From positions 1 through 64,000 of the forward strand of contig JAFUZO010000050.1 in assembly GCA_017476575.1 (NCBI GenBank): a DNA stretch of 64,000 nucleotides. Reading direction: 5' to 3'. The notes beneath the pieces are model-generated. The model did not search any database. It saw only the letters and a list, made by a program, of their open reading frames with translations, and was not told the origin of the DNA. This document shows, one piece after another, positions 22,242-31,724 of the stretch; position 1 is the stretch's first letter, and each line of letters starts with the position of its first letter. Made by a program: the position numbers and the translations under genes. This stretch comes from Bacteroidales bacterium. GTDB taxonomy: Bacteria; Bacteroidota; Bacteroidia; Bacteroidales; UBA932.

Positions 22242-23831
22242 TTATTTCCAGGCTTCGTTCTGGGAAAGTTTGCTGTTGCTGTTCAACTCAGAGACCGGAA
22301 TCGGGAAGAGGTTGTACTTGTCGTCGACACTACGGCCGGATTGAAGCCCGCCCTTCCAGGTCCAGAGATAGTCGTTGCCGGTAAGGAGCCCATAGCGCAC
22401 CAGGTCGGAGCGCCGCCAGCATTCCCAATAGAGTTCCCGGCCACGCTCGTCGAGCAGTCCGGCAAGGGTATAGGTCCCATTCCCGAGTCCAGCACGGTTC
22501 CGGACCGCATTAAGAGCCGCTTGACCCTCCGCAGCACTGACGGTAGATGCACCGCGCAACTGTGCTTCAGCCAGCATCAAATATGCATCTGCAGCACGGA
22601 AAAGCGGGAAGTCCGTGGAAGGGAAATTGATAATGGCAGGCGCCGAACCATCCATGTTGAGATTGGTAAACTTGTAAGAAGACCAGCCATAGTCAAACTC
22701 AAGGACGTCGATACTCTGGGAAGAAGTCATGTCCTGACCTGCTCCCCAGAAGCGGTAACGGACATCCGATGCATCAAACTTGCTGATGAATTCAGGCGTC
22801 ACCAGAGTGCCGCCCCAGCCATCATCGATTCCGAGTGCGGCAGCCGTCGCCTTGTCTCCACCTTTGCAGGATGCCTTGATGATGAAGCAGGTCACACCAT
22901 AACTTTGGGTATAGGTTCCATCCTGCTGGACACCGAAGATGATCTCATCGGTGCAGAGATGGTTCTCGCCGCAGAACAAATCCGCGTAATTGGCCCGGAG
23001 AGCCGGATAAGCGGCGACCACTTCTTTCGACATCGTCGCTGCCACGTCATAGTATTCCTTGGCTGCCGCATCGTCGGCAAGGCCGAGATAGACGCGCGCA
23101 TTGAGGTTGAGGTGGGCACGGATCATCTTGACGAAGTTCACATCCAAGCGGCCATAGACATTCTGGCGCGTTCCTTTGATAGCGCTGTTGTCGATGATAT
23201 CAGCACATTCATCATCCAACCAATGGAAGAGGTCGGCACGGCTCTTCTGGTCCGGACCGACAGCACCGACTACAGAATTTTCATCTGCAAAGGGAACATC
23301 ACCGAACATGTCGATCGCGTGATAATAACTGAGGGCACGCAGAGCACGGGCCTCTGCAATCATGGTCTTGATGTTCTCGCTGCCGGCAAATTCAGAAGCG
23401 CTTGCACGGCGGATGAATTCGTTGCATAAACTGATCTGGTAATAAATCCGGGAGAACATGGCCGTCACAAACACATCGGACGCAGTATACGAGAACGTGT
23501 GCAGATCCATGACCGTCTTATCGTTCCAGACAATCAGCGCCTCGTCGGTCGTGAATTCCTGCATATAGAACAGAGCCCGGACATACTGTCCGAAACCTCC
23601 GTCGACGCCATCGATATCCGGATCTTTATCAGGTCCTTCAGAGCCACTCACCGACAGGGAGACGTAACATTTGGCCAACAACTGCGCATATGCATCTTCG
23701 CTATCAAGGACCGTTTCAGGAAGGGTCACATTCGGGTCGATCGGGGTGACATCAAGGTCATCGACACAGGAGGTCACGGCGCCGGAAAACAAAGCGGCAG
23801 CCGCAAGGATAGAAAGACTTTTCATTTTCAT
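22242..23831 (-). CDS. susD: SusD-like starch-binding outer-membrane lipoprotein
   Basis: 529 residues; signal peptide with lipobox AVTSC. It has an alpha-helical tetratricopeptide-type SusD fold, with the N-terminal half containing the conserved YYQISLCNEFIRRA helix and RALRALSYYHAIDMFGDVPF, which is typical of RagB/SusD. The C-terminus shows ERGRELYWECWRRSDLVRYG, the family's closing signature. It forms the lid on the SusC barrel. It lies 18 bases downstream of susC in the same operon. GC content is visibly lower here than in the housekeeping genes around it. Confidence 0.95.
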   Translation of the reverse strand: MKMKSLSILAAAALFSGAVTSCVDDLDVTPIDPNVTLPETVLDSEDAYAQLLAKCYVSLSVSGSEGPDKDPDIDGVDGGFGQYVRALFYMQEFTTDEALIVWNDKTVMDLHTFSYTASDVFVTAMFSRIYYQISLCNEFIRRASASEFAGSENIKTMIAEARALRALSYYHAIDMFGDVPFADENSVVGAVGPDQKSRADLFHWLDDECADIIDNSAIKGTRQNVYGRLDVNFVKMIRAHLNLNARVYLGLADDAAAKEYYDVAATMSKEVVAAYPALRANYADLFCGENHLCTDEIIFGVQQDGTYTQSYGVTCFIIKASCKGGDKATAAALGIDDGWGGTLVTPEFISKFDASDVRYRFWGAGQDMTSSQSIDVLEFDYGWSSYKFTNLNMDGSAPAIINFPSTDFPLFRAADAYLMLAEAQLRGASTVSAAEGQAALNAVRNRAGLGNGTYTLAGLLDERGRELYWECWRRSDLVRYGLLTGNDYLWTWKGGLQSGRSVDDKYNLFPIPVSELNSNSKLSQNEAWK

Positions 23832-23849
23832 AGCAAAAATCCTCCTTGA

Positions 23850-26828
23850 TTAAAAGTTAAACTTGACGCCCAGGACGAAAGTTCTCGGACGCGGCCAGAG
23901 GTTGGAGTCGATCCCGTTGAAGATCTCCGGATCGATACCCTTGTAAGGAGAGAGGCAGAACACGTTCTGGACCGTTCCGAACACATTGAGTGTCATTTCT
24001 TTCGGGAGGTTGAACGTATATCCTGTCGTCACGTTGTCCAGTTTGAAGAACGAGGCATTCTTGATATAGTAGTCGGAGAAATACTGCGCCTTGGTGAACC
24101 CGTCCTCAATGCCTTGCGGTACACGGTTGGCAATGAAGTTGTTGGTCCAGAGGTCGCTCAACAGGCCCAACTGGGAAGAATTGTTGTCATAGACATAGTT
24201 GCCGAAATTGGCATGGGCGGAAGCGGCGAAGGTCCACGACTTGTAGTTGAGGGAAGTATTGAAGCCGAGGGTCACCTTCGGGTGCGGATCCTTGCAGTAG
24301 TACATATCATCCTCATCCACAGTTCCATCCCCGTTCAAATCGGCATAGGCGCCCATGATCGGCTTGCCATCCTCGTCGTAAATCTGCTTGTAGACATAGA
24401 AAGCATTCGGCGCATAGCCCGTCATGTGCATCTGAATCTTATTTCCGACGGCGCCGGAAATGTCACCCGTCGGAACACCCTTATAGCCATCGCCATCGTT
24501 GGTCGTCATCTTCGTGATCTTCTGATGGTTGAAGGCGCCGTTGACGCCGACCTGCCAAGAGAGGTCGCGCGTCTCGAAAACGATATAGTTCACATCGAGT
24601 TCGACACCCTTATTGACCAGGGTCCCGATATTGGCATTCAAGTAATTCTTGAGGTTGGCACCTGCGGCGACCGGCGTATAGTTGAGCAAGTCGGTGGTCT
24701 TGCGGTAATACCCGTCAAGGGAGGTCGTGAGACGGCCGTTCAGGAAACCGAGGTCGACGCCGGCATTATAGGTGGTTGTCGTCTCCCAACGCAGGTCGGC
24801 ATTGTAGCCGTCCGGACGGATCGGGACGATCAACTTGTCACCGAAATAATACCAGGAGCCCTGCTGGCTGAATGTATACGTAGGCAGGGTCGGATAAGAA
24901 TCGCCAGCCACATCCTGCTGACCGGTCTGTCCCCAAGAGAGACGTACCTTGAGAGCGGAAACAGCGTTGACATCCCGGAGGAATTCCTCATTCTTGGCAT
25001 TCCATGCCAGAGCGACGGAAGGGAAGAAGCCCCACTTATTGTTGGAGAAACGGGAAGTTCCGTCATAACGGAACGTCGCCGTCGCAAAATAGCGATCGTC
25101 ATACGTATAATTCAGACGACCGAAGAAAGACACCAGGTAGTTCTCGAACTTGTTATGGCTGTCCTCATAGATATTGGCCGGGTCGGTCAGGTCGATGCCA
25201 AGGTCGTTGCCATCCTCATCGGTCAACGCATGGTGGGAGAAACTGTTGGAAGAATGCCAGAAATGCTGCCAGGAATAACCTGCCATCACATCGATGACAT
25301 GCTTCTCGGCGATGGCTTTGTTATAATCCGCATAGAATTCGAGGGTCTGGTCCCGACGGATCTGGTCGTAATCGGTATGACGTCCGGCTCCGGCCTCCGT
25401 CTGGGAGTGGAAAGACTGCTCGGAGCCATAGAGGATATCCACCGTTCCGTCTGACTTGGAGAAGTCAAGGCCCAGGTTGAGATTCAGGCGCAGGTCTTCC
25501 AGGCCGTGGATCTTGTAGTCGAACTGGGCATTCCCGATGAACCGCTTGGCGTCCGCCTTGTCGAATTTCTCATTGAGGGAAGCCACCGGATTGGTTCCGA
25601 GCGTATTGGCCGTACCCCAACTGCGGTATCCATGGATGCCGTCCTGATCGTAGATGGCCTGGGTCGGGTCGTATTGGACCGCCTGGCCGATGGCAGCCGT
25701 ATTAGCGAAGTTGTTCTTGATATACATGCCCTTACCGTTCAGGGAAACGGTGAGATGCTTGTCGAGCAGTTGAGGATTCAGGTTGAAGGCCAAGGTTCCA
25801 CGGTCCATCGAGGAGGTCTTGAGGGTACCTTTCTGACCGAGATAACCACCCGAAACCCGATACGGAAGGACGGTCTCACCGACCTTGACATTGCCGCTGA
25901 CACCCACATTGCCTTCATAACTGAAGCCGGTCCGCCAGATCTGCTTCTGCCAATCTGTGTTTTCAGTTCCGACAGCAGCCATCGCCGACTCGTTATCTCC
26001 GTAATACCGTTGCATGGCAGCCCGAATCTCATCGCCGTCCAGCACATCCAGGAACTTGGCATTCTGGGAGATGGAGGTCGTGAAGTCGGCCGTCACATTG
26101 GGACGGGTGTTGGCTGAAGAACCTTTCTTGGTCGTGATGATGATGACGCCGTTGGAGGCCCGGGAACCGTAGATAGCCGTTGCAGATGCATCCTTCAGTA
26201 CCGTGAAACTCTCGATATCGCTCGGGTTGATCGAGGCCAGTGCATCTCCCATACCGGAGACACCGGTACCGCCGATCGGAAGTCCGTCGACCACCACGAG
26301 CGGATCGTTGGTCGCATTCAAAGAAGAACCGCCACGGATCCGGATCGTAGAACTGGAACCCGGCATACCGTCACCGGCCGTCACGACGACACCGCTGGAC
26401 TTGCCGGCGAGAAGTTGGGCAGGAGAAGAGATCATACCCTTGTTGATCTGGTCCGCCTTGACCGTCGAGACCGATCCCGTGAGGTCGCTCTTCTTGACGG
26501 TACCGTAACCGATGACCACGACGTCGTCGAGGAATTCGGTGTCCTCGGTGAGGACGACCGTGGCCGGGACGGCGGAGGCGGTGAAGGTCTGGGACGCATA
26601 GCCGATGCAGCTGATTTCGATCTGCACATCGGCGCTCGGGACATAGAGGATGTAGTCGCCGTCGAGGCCCGTAGACGTACCGTTGGACGTTCCGACCTGG
26701 AGGACGGTCGCCCCGATCACGGGACCCTGTGCATCGACTACGACACCTTTAACCTGATATCCGCCCTGGGCGAATACGGTAGCGCAGGCTGCGACGAGCG
26801 CTGCAACTGCGGTTAAAATCCTTTTCAT
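23850..26828 (-). CDS. susC: SusC-like TonB-dependent outer-membrane transporter
   Basis: 992 residues; signal peptide ending ATVFAQ. The carboxypeptidase-regulatory-like domain (about 24-100) is followed by the TonB-box region VVVIGYGTVKKSDLTGSVS, the plug (about 110-230, with AIYGSRASNGVI) and a 22-strand barrel ending in the aromatic VLGVKFNF. It imports oligosaccharides with SusD using TonB energy. It follows the sugar MFS gene by only 19 bases, so the MFS, susC, susD and the SusE/F-like gene look like one transcript. The neighbouring GH13/GH97 enzymes indicate starch or a related alpha-glucan as substrate. Confidence 0.97.
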   Translation of the reverse strand: MKRILTAVAALVAACATVFAQGGYQVKGVVVDAQGPVIGATVLQVGTSNGTSTGLDGDYILYVPSADVQIEISCIGYASQTFTASAVPATVVLTEDTEFLDDVVVIGYGTVKKSDLTGSVSTVKADQINKGMISSPAQLLAGKSSGVVVTAGDGMPGSSSTIRIRGGSSLNATNDPLVVVDGLPIGGTGVSGMGDALASINPSDIESFTVLKDASATAIYGSRASNGVIIITTKKGSSANTRPNVTADFTTSISQNAKFLDVLDGDEIRAAMQRYYGDNESAMAAVGTENTDWQKQIWRTGFSYEGNVGVSGNVKVGETVLPYRVSGGYLGQKGTLKTSSMDRGTLAFNLNPQLLDKHLTVSLNGKGMYIKNNFANTAAIGQAVQYDPTQAIYDQDGIHGYRSWGTANTLGTNPVASLNEKFDKADAKRFIGNAQFDYKIHGLEDLRLNLNLGLDFSKSDGTVDILYGSEQSFHSQTEAGAGRHTDYDQIRRDQTLEFYADYNKAIAEKHVIDVMAGYSWQHFWHSSNSFSHHALTDEDGNDLGIDLTDPANIYEDSHNKFENYLVSFFGRLNYTYDDRYFATATFRYDGTSRFSNNKWGFFPSVALAWNAKNEEFLRDVNAVSALKVRLSWGQTGQQDVAGDSYPTLPTYTFSQQGSWYYFGDKLIVPIRPDGYNADLRWETTTTYNAGVDLGFLNGRLTTSLDGYYRKTTDLLNYTPVAAGANLKNYLNANIGTLVNKGVELDVNYIVFETRDLSWQVGVNGAFNHQKITKMTTNDGDGYKGVPTGDISGAVGNKIQMHMTGYAPNAFYVYKQIYDEDGKPIMGAYADLNGDGTVDEDDMYYCKDPHPKVTLGFNTSLNYKSWTFAASAHANFGNYVYDNNSSQLGLLSDLWTNNFIANRVPQGIEDGFTKAQYFSDYYIKNASFFKLDNVTTGYTFNLPKEMTLNVFGTVQNVFCLSPYKGIDPEIFNGIDSNLWPRPRTFVLGVKFNF

Positions 26829-26847
26829 TGAGTGTGTAGTTAGTTGA

Positions 26848-28188
26848 TTATGATTTGTTGTTGTGTCTGACTTCGATGAAGCGGACGCAGAGGGCGCCGC
26901 ACACCAGGAAGATGCCCGCCACCAGGAGCATCATCGGCTGGCTGCCGCCCACGAGGGTCATGACCAGGCCGCCCGTCGCCGCCGCGACGATCTGCGGCAG
27001 GCAGATGGTGCAGTTGAACAGGCCGAGGTAACTGCCCATGTAGGGGCTCCCCTCGAGGGCGTTGGTCAGCAGGGTGAACGGGAGGGCGAGCATGGCGGCC
27101 CAGGCGAATCCGATGAGGAAGTAACTGATGAACAGCACATACTGGTCATGGATGAAGAGGACGGAAGCGAATCCGGCCGCGCCGACCAGGAGGCTCAGCA
27201 CATAGGCGAGCCGGATGTTCCGGAAGCGGGGCAGGAGCGTGGCCCAGAGGATGGAGCCGACCGCCTGGACGGCGAACAGGACGCCGACCCAGTTGCCGGC
27301 CGCCTGGTAGGCCTCGGAGGCCGTGTCGGCAGTGTGCCACACATTGTCGGCGATGGCGCCGTTGGTGTAGGTCCACATATAGAGGAAGGCGGCCCACGAG
27401 AAGAACTGGACGAGGCCGACGGTCCAGAATGTCTTCGGCGCCTTGACGAGGAGTTCCAGGAGGCCGGCGCCCTCCGTCTTCTCCTGCTTCTGCAGGTCGA
27501 TACCGTGGAATTCGGCATATTCCTTCGGCGGCATCTCCTTCACGCGCAGGAAGGTGTACAGGACGCAGAGGATGAGGATGGCCGCGCCCACGTAGAACGA
27601 GTAGATCACACTGTCCGGCACCACGCCCTGCGGAGCCACGTTGGAGATGCCGATCCAGGTGAAGAGGATGGGGAAGATGTAGCCGACCAGGGAACCCGCG
27701 TTGCACAGGAAACTCTGGATGCTGTAGGCGGTGGTCTTCTGGCGCTCGTTCACCATGTCGCCGACCATCATCTTGAAGGGCTGCATGGCGACGTTGATGG
27801 AAGTGTCGAGGAAGATCAGCGAGAACAGGCCGAACCACATGGCCATGTTCAGGCCGAGGAAGACCCGCGCGCTGAAATGCAGGCTGCCGGCGTTGGGCAG
27901 GAACACCATCACCAGCACGGCGATGATGGCGCCGATGATCAGGTACGGCTTGCGGCGTCCCATCCGGCTCCAGGTGCGGTCGGACCATTTGCCGATGAGG
28001 GGCTGGACGATCATCCCCATCAGCGGGGGGAGGATCCAGAAGAAGGAGAGTTGGTGCGGGTCTGCGCCGAGGGTGGCGAAAATCCGGCTGATATTGGCAC
28101 TCTGCAGGGCATAGGCGATCTGGACTCCGAAGAATCCGAAACTCAGGTCGACCAGCTGCCTGAAGGTCAAATCTCGTTGATGGTTCAT
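26848..28188 (-). CDS. MFS sugar transporter (SLC45/MalT-like)
   Basis: Inner-membrane importer, 446 residues with about 12 hydrophobic segments. The cytoplasmic loop WSDRTWSRMGRRKPYLIIG is the RxGRRxPY motif of the SLC45/GPH-like disaccharide carriers. Its place as first gene of the starch operon suggests import of maltose, maltodextrin or glucose. The start is MNHQRDLTFRQLVDLSFGFF; a much longer open frame upstream lies opposite the sensor kinase and is not coding. A possible -7 box (TACTTTTG) is at 28221-28228. Confidence 0.88.
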   Translation of the reverse strand: MNHQRDLTFRQLVDLSFGFFGVQIAYALQSANISRIFATLGADPHQLSFFWILPPLMGMIVQPLIGKWSDRTWSRMGRRKPYLIIGAIIAVLVMVFLPNAGSLHFSARVFLGLNMAMWFGLFSLIFLDTSINVAMQPFKMMVGDMVNERQKTTAYSIQSFLCNAGSLVGYIFPILFTWIGISNVAPQGVVPDSVIYSFYVGAAILILCVLYTFLRVKEMPPKEYAEFHGIDLQKQEKTEGAGLLELLVKAPKTFWTVGLVQFFSWAAFLYMWTYTNGAIADNVWHTADTASEAYQAAGNWVGVLFAVQAVGSILWATLLPRFRNIRLAYVLSLLVGAAGFASVLFIHDQYVLFISYFLIGFAWAAMLALPFTLLTNALEGSPYMGSYLGLFNCTICLPQIVAAATGGLVMTLVGGSQPMMLLVAGIFLVCGALCVRFIEVRHNNKS

Positions 28189-28220
28189 CTTGGTTTCGTT
28201 TTGCGCTATTGTGGCAATCA

Positions 28221-28228
28221 CAAAAGTA
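28221..28228 (-). promoter_or_regulatory. Possible -7 box of the starch operon
   Basis: TACTTTTG on the minus strand, giving a leader of about 30 bases to the MFS ATG. No good -33 element is seen, which would fit an activator-dependent promoter. Confidence 0.4.
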
Positions 28229-28297
28229 AGGATTATTTTTTCAAGGTGGACGGCTGTCCGGGGAAACGGGAGAAATGCGCTGAAGAATGGAGATATT

Positions 28298-28328
28298 TTT
28301 GCGATGAACGGATTTTTCCGTACATTCG
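28298..28328 (+). promoter_or_regulatory. Promoter of the sensor kinase gene
   Basis: TTTG (28298-28301), 19 bases, TACATTCG (28321-28328), 7 bases before the ATG at 28336. It is divergent from the starch operon within a 147-base gap. Confidence 0.6.
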
Positions 28329-28335
28329 CGGTGCC

Positions 28336-29709
28336 ATGAAGAATGTAAGGATTTCGCTTCTCATCCACGGGTTCGCGGCGGCGCATGTCGCGGTGTCGCT
28401 CCTGTGTGCCCTCGCCGGGGTGCAGGATACCCTCCTGCTGACGCTGCTGACCATGACCCTGACCGTGGTCATCTGCATCCGGCGCCGGCTCACCGTCGAG
28501 TTCACCGCCATCAACGTCATCCTCGTCAACATCCTCGGATTCATCCTCGGCAACCTGGGTGCGCAGTTCCTCCATGTCCAGAACGTAATGCTGGAGCACG
28601 CCATCTCCACCTTCCTGACCACCGAAATCCTGGGCAGGGGGCTCGACCTGCTGTCCCGCTCCTTCCAACCGCGGGAACCGGGTCCGGCCGGATGGCGGAC
28701 CTCCTGGCAGAAGAGCCTCGGCTGGCTGGTCTTCGCCGTGGCCTTCGTCTTTGTCCTGAGGGTCGTGGCCGATTTCATCATCAAGCGCTACATGACCTCG
28801 GAAGGGGCCGTGCTGGCCATGCTGTTCGGTATCCTGTCCAACTCGCTCAACCTGGTGCTGATGATCTGCCTCAACCTGATTTTCATCCGCTTCGCCAGGA
28901 AGCAGAAGTATGACCTGTACACCGCTTCGGCCGGCGTCACCGTATTCATCGGGGTTGTCAGCCTGCTTTGCGCCGCCGTGCAGACGACCGGCCTGCCGTA
29001 CGGGTGGCAGCCACGGATGGAAAGGGGCATGTTTCTGCGCAATGTCGTCCTTTGCGCCCTGGTGGAAATCATGATCTTCGCAGTCATCTACGTGCTGGTC
29101 TTCGCCGCCACCATGCGAAGCGAGATGGAGCGGCAGCGGGAAAAGCGGCACCGGGCTGAATTCCAGTATCTTACGCTCAAGCACCAAGTCAATCCTCATT
29201 TCCTGTTCAACTCGCTGAACATCCTCGATTCGCTGGTCCAGGAAGGGGCCGCCGAGGAAGCCAGCGAATATATCCACCGCCTTTCGCACATCTACCGTTA
29301 TCTGCTGCAACATGAGGGGGACCGGCTGGTCCGTATCGAGGAGGAGGCCGGTTTTGCACAGGATTATCTGGAATTGCTGCAGATCCGTTTTCCCGACGGT
29401 TTCTTGGTGGAAAATGTCATCCGGAACGAGGACAGGGGCCGCCTGATCGTACCGTGCTCCCTCCAACTGCTCCTGGAGAATGCCACCAAGCATAATGCGG
29501 TTTCAGCCGCAGAGCCCCTGCGGGTGCGCCTGTCCTCGGACGGGGAAACCCTCAGCGTCGAGAACAACCTCATTCCCAAAGTGTCTCCGGTCTCATCGAC
29601 CGGCGTCGGCCTGAAATACATCCGCCAGCAGTACCTGGACCTCTCCGGGACAGAGGTTTTCGTGGAAAAGTCGGCCGACCGGTTCCTGGTCCGCCTCCCG
29701 TTGCTGTAG
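28336..29709 (+). CDS. LytS/YehU-type sensor histidine kinase
   Basis: 457 residues. Several transmembrane segments fill the first 250 residues, with no separate periplasmic sensor domain. PF06580-type kinase core: HQVNPHFLFNSLNILDSL with the phosphorylated His at about 288, then LLLENATKHNAV (N box) and GVGLKYIRQQY (G box). The partner response regulator is 200 bases downstream. The gene diverges from the starch operon, so control of that locus is a reasonable inference; no SusR-type regulator is present. The start ATG fits the promoter 7 bases upstream. Confidence 0.87.
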   Translation: MKNVRISLLIHGFAAAHVAVSLLCALAGVQDTLLLTLLTMTLTVVICIRRRLTVEFTAINVILVNILGFILGNLGAQFLHVQNVMLEHAISTFLTTEILGRGLDLLSRSFQPREPGPAGWRTSWQKSLGWLVFAVAFVFVLRVVADFIIKRYMTSEGAVLAMLFGILSNSLNLVLMICLNLIFIRFARKQKYDLYTASAGVTVFIGVVSLLCAAVQTTGLPYGWQPRMERGMFLRNVVLCALVEIMIFAVIYVLVFAATMRSEMERQREKRHRAEFQYLTLKHQVNPHFLFNSLNILDSLVQEGAAEEASEYIHRLSHIYRYLLQHEGDRLVRIEEEAGFAQDYLELLQIRFPDGFLVENVIRNEDRGRLIVPCSLQLLLENATKHNAVSAAEPLRVRLSSDGETLSVENNLIPKVSPVSSTGVGLKYIRQQYLDLSGTEVFVEKSADRFLVRLPLL

Positions 29710-29870
29710 TGCCCGGGATGCTCTTCTTTCCGGAATCCGGCATCCTTTCCAGGCCGACAAGGAAGTTTTCTTTCCTGCCATCCCACCGTCAAGGAAATCT
29801 GTCTTTCGGGATGTCACGGGCAGATTTTCCCAAAAAGAGACGGTCAATCATAAACGGATTTAGGATTATT

Positions 29871-29902
29871 TTTGGAGTTCGTAAGAATTTTTTCTATATT
29901 TC
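29871..29902 (+). promoter_or_regulatory. Promoter of the response regulator gene
   Basis: TTTG (29871-29874), 20 bases, TATATTTC (29895-29902), 8 bases before the ATG at 29911. The 160 bases to the left contain a weak GGATGC/GCATCC stem just after the kinase gene and nothing else recognised. Confidence 0.65.
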
Positions 29903-29910
29903 GGAAACTT

Positions 29911-30738
29911 ATGGAAACGGTTATGAAAGCACTTATCATCGAAGACGAGCCCCGGGCTCAAAGGAGTATGCAGAAACTCCTGGACACCCACTTCCCGCAG
30001 GTGCGCACGATCGGCGTGACCGGTTCCGTCAAGGATACCGTCGCCTGGCTGAAAGTGCATGACGGCGTGGCTGCGGAAGCCCCGGATGTCATCTTCATGG
30101 ACGTGGAACTGTCGGACGGCAACTGCTTCGACATCTTCAAGCAGATCCAGGTCAAGGCCCCCGTGGTCATGACCACCGCCTATGACAACTATGCCGTCAA
30201 GGCATTCGAGGTCAATTCCCTGGACTATCTGCTCAAGCCGCTCGAGGTGGCGGACATGCGGCGGGCCCTCGACCGGGTGGCCGCCCGGACGGGCACCGCA
30301 CCGCAGGTAGACATGGTCCGGGTCATGGAAGCGTTCCAGGCCCTGCAGACCGGGTCCGAGGAGTACGCGCCGGCTCCCGTCGAGCCGACCTCGCGCAAGG
30401 AGAAGTTCCTCATCCGCCTCAACGACCGCATCGTCCCGGTCCACACCCGGTCGGTCGCCTACTTCTATTCCGAGTCGAAGAACTCCTACATCGTCACGGA
30501 CAAGAATACCACCTACGTCCTCGACGACTCCCTCGACACCATCGAGCAGAGCCTGCCCGCCGATGCCTTCTTCCGCATCTCCCGCAGCTGCATCATCGCC
30601 GAGAGCGCCATCGACAGCGTCTCCCGCCTCCTGGGCGGCCGCCTGCGCATCTCGCTCAGGCGTGGTCTCGACGCCTTCACGGACCTCACCGTCTCCCGCG
30701 CCCGCGTCGACGCCTTCCTCACCTGGCTGGAGCGCTGA
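29911..30738 (+). CDS. LytTR-family response regulator
   Basis: 275 residues. Receiver domain with acidic pocket IIEDEP, phosphorylation Asp at 64 in IFMDVEL, Thr in MTTAYDN and Lys in DYLLKPLE. The C-terminal LytTR DNA-binding domain runs from about 175 (RIVPVHTRSVAYFYSESKN ... FFRISRSCIIAES). LytTR regulators bind direct repeats upstream of target promoters. The start could be 29911 (METVMKAL) or 29923 (MKALIIED); the first fits the promoter spacing. With the preceding kinase it forms a pair next to the starch genes. Confidence 0.88.
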   Translation: METVMKALIIEDEPRAQRSMQKLLDTHFPQVRTIGVTGSVKDTVAWLKVHDGVAAEAPDVIFMDVELSDGNCFDIFKQIQVKAPVVMTTAYDNYAVKAFEVNSLDYLLKPLEVADMRRALDRVAARTGTAPQVDMVRVMEAFQALQTGSEEYAPAPVEPTSRKEKFLIRLNDRIVPVHTRSVAYFYSESKNSYIVTDKNTTYVLDDSLDTIEQSLPADAFFRISRSCIIAESAIDSVSRLLGGRLRISLRRGLDAFTDLTVSRARVDAFLTWLER

Positions 30739-30810
30739 CCTGCCCTTGCCGCGACGGGCCGTGCAGGCCAGCCCCGCCAGAGGGCAGCCGCAACAAGGGC
30801 GCCGGAAAGG

Positions 30811-31713
30811 CTACAACAGGTGGATACAGAAGCCGAGACCGGCGAGAAGGCAGAAGAGGAAGGTGGACATCACGAGCAGGGGAAGCATCGGGTCCAGGGC
30901 ACGCCCAGAGCGTTGCCAGACCCCGGTGAGGTGCTTCATGAAAAGCGGAAGGGTCACAACATAAAGATAGTGCCACCAGGAGGGCCAGCGGAGGAGGCAG
31001 TACGCCAGCATGAAGGCCCAGCCGAGCCCGATGAGGACGCTCTGGTAGACCTTGGCCCGCCGTTCGCCGAGCCGCAGGGCCACCGTCGTGCGCGTCGCCG
31101 CATCGGTCTCCATGTCGCGGATGTTGTTGACATTGAGCACGCCGATCGAAAAGCATCCGACCGCCGCACCGGGCAGCAGGAGTTTCCAGAACATCGTATG
31201 GGCCGCGACGAAATAAGCCCCACAGACCGCCACGATGCCGAAGAAAAGGAACACATAGAGGTCGCCCAGCCCCCGGTAGCCATAGGGGTTGCGGCCAAGC
31301 GTATACTTCATGGCAGCCATGATGGCGGCGGCGCCCAGCAGGAGCACGAGGACCGGGGTCATGCCGAGCAGCGTCCCGAACGAACGCCAAGTCATGGCCG
31401 TGCCGGAGACGATGCAGAGGACGACAAACAAGCCGATCAGCCGCTTCATGTCTCCCACCGTGAGCGCCCCGCCGTTGAGCCCGTACTGCGGCCCTTTGCG
31501 GTCGGCCGTGTCGGTGCCCCGGAGGACGTCGCCGAGTTCGTTGGAGAGGTTGGACAGGACTTGGAGGCACACGGTAGTCAGGACGATGAGGACCGCGGTC
31601 CACAGGTCCACCCGGTAGTCGGCCGCGGCGAGGAGGATCCCGAGCAGCACGCCCCCTGTAGAGAGCGGCAGGGTGCGCAGGCGCATGGACTGGATGGCGG
31701 CTTTCAGTTGCAT
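30811..31713 (-). CDS. menA: 1,4-dihydroxy-2-naphthoate polyprenyltransferase
   Basis: Joins the polyprenyl chain to DHNA in menaquinone synthesis; integral inner-membrane UbiA-family enzyme. 300 residues and about nine hydrophobic segments. Both Asp-rich motifs are visible: NELGDVLRGTDTADRKG (NxxxDxxxD) and NNIRDMETDAATR. GPQYGLNGGALT follows the first, as in MenA proteins. It begins 11 bases after lepA on the same strand and is probably co-transcribed with it. The reading frame is open upstream, but that part overlaps the lepA end. Confidence 0.88.
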   Translation of the reverse strand: MQLKAAIQSMRLRTLPLSTGGVLLGILLAAADYRVDLWTAVLIVLTTVCLQVLSNLSNELGDVLRGTDTADRKGPQYGLNGGALTVGDMKRLIGLFVVLCIVSGTAMTWRSFGTLLGMTPVLVLLLGAAAIMAAMKYTLGRNPYGYRGLGDLYVFLFFGIVAVCGAYFVAAHTMFWKLLLPGAAVGCFSIGVLNVNNIRDMETDAATRTTVALRLGERRAKVYQSVLIGLGWAFMLAYCLLRWPSWWHYLYVVTLPLFMKHLTGVWQRSGRALDPMLPLLVMSTFLFCLLAGLGFCIHLL

Positions 31714-31724
31714 ATCCAGAAAAT

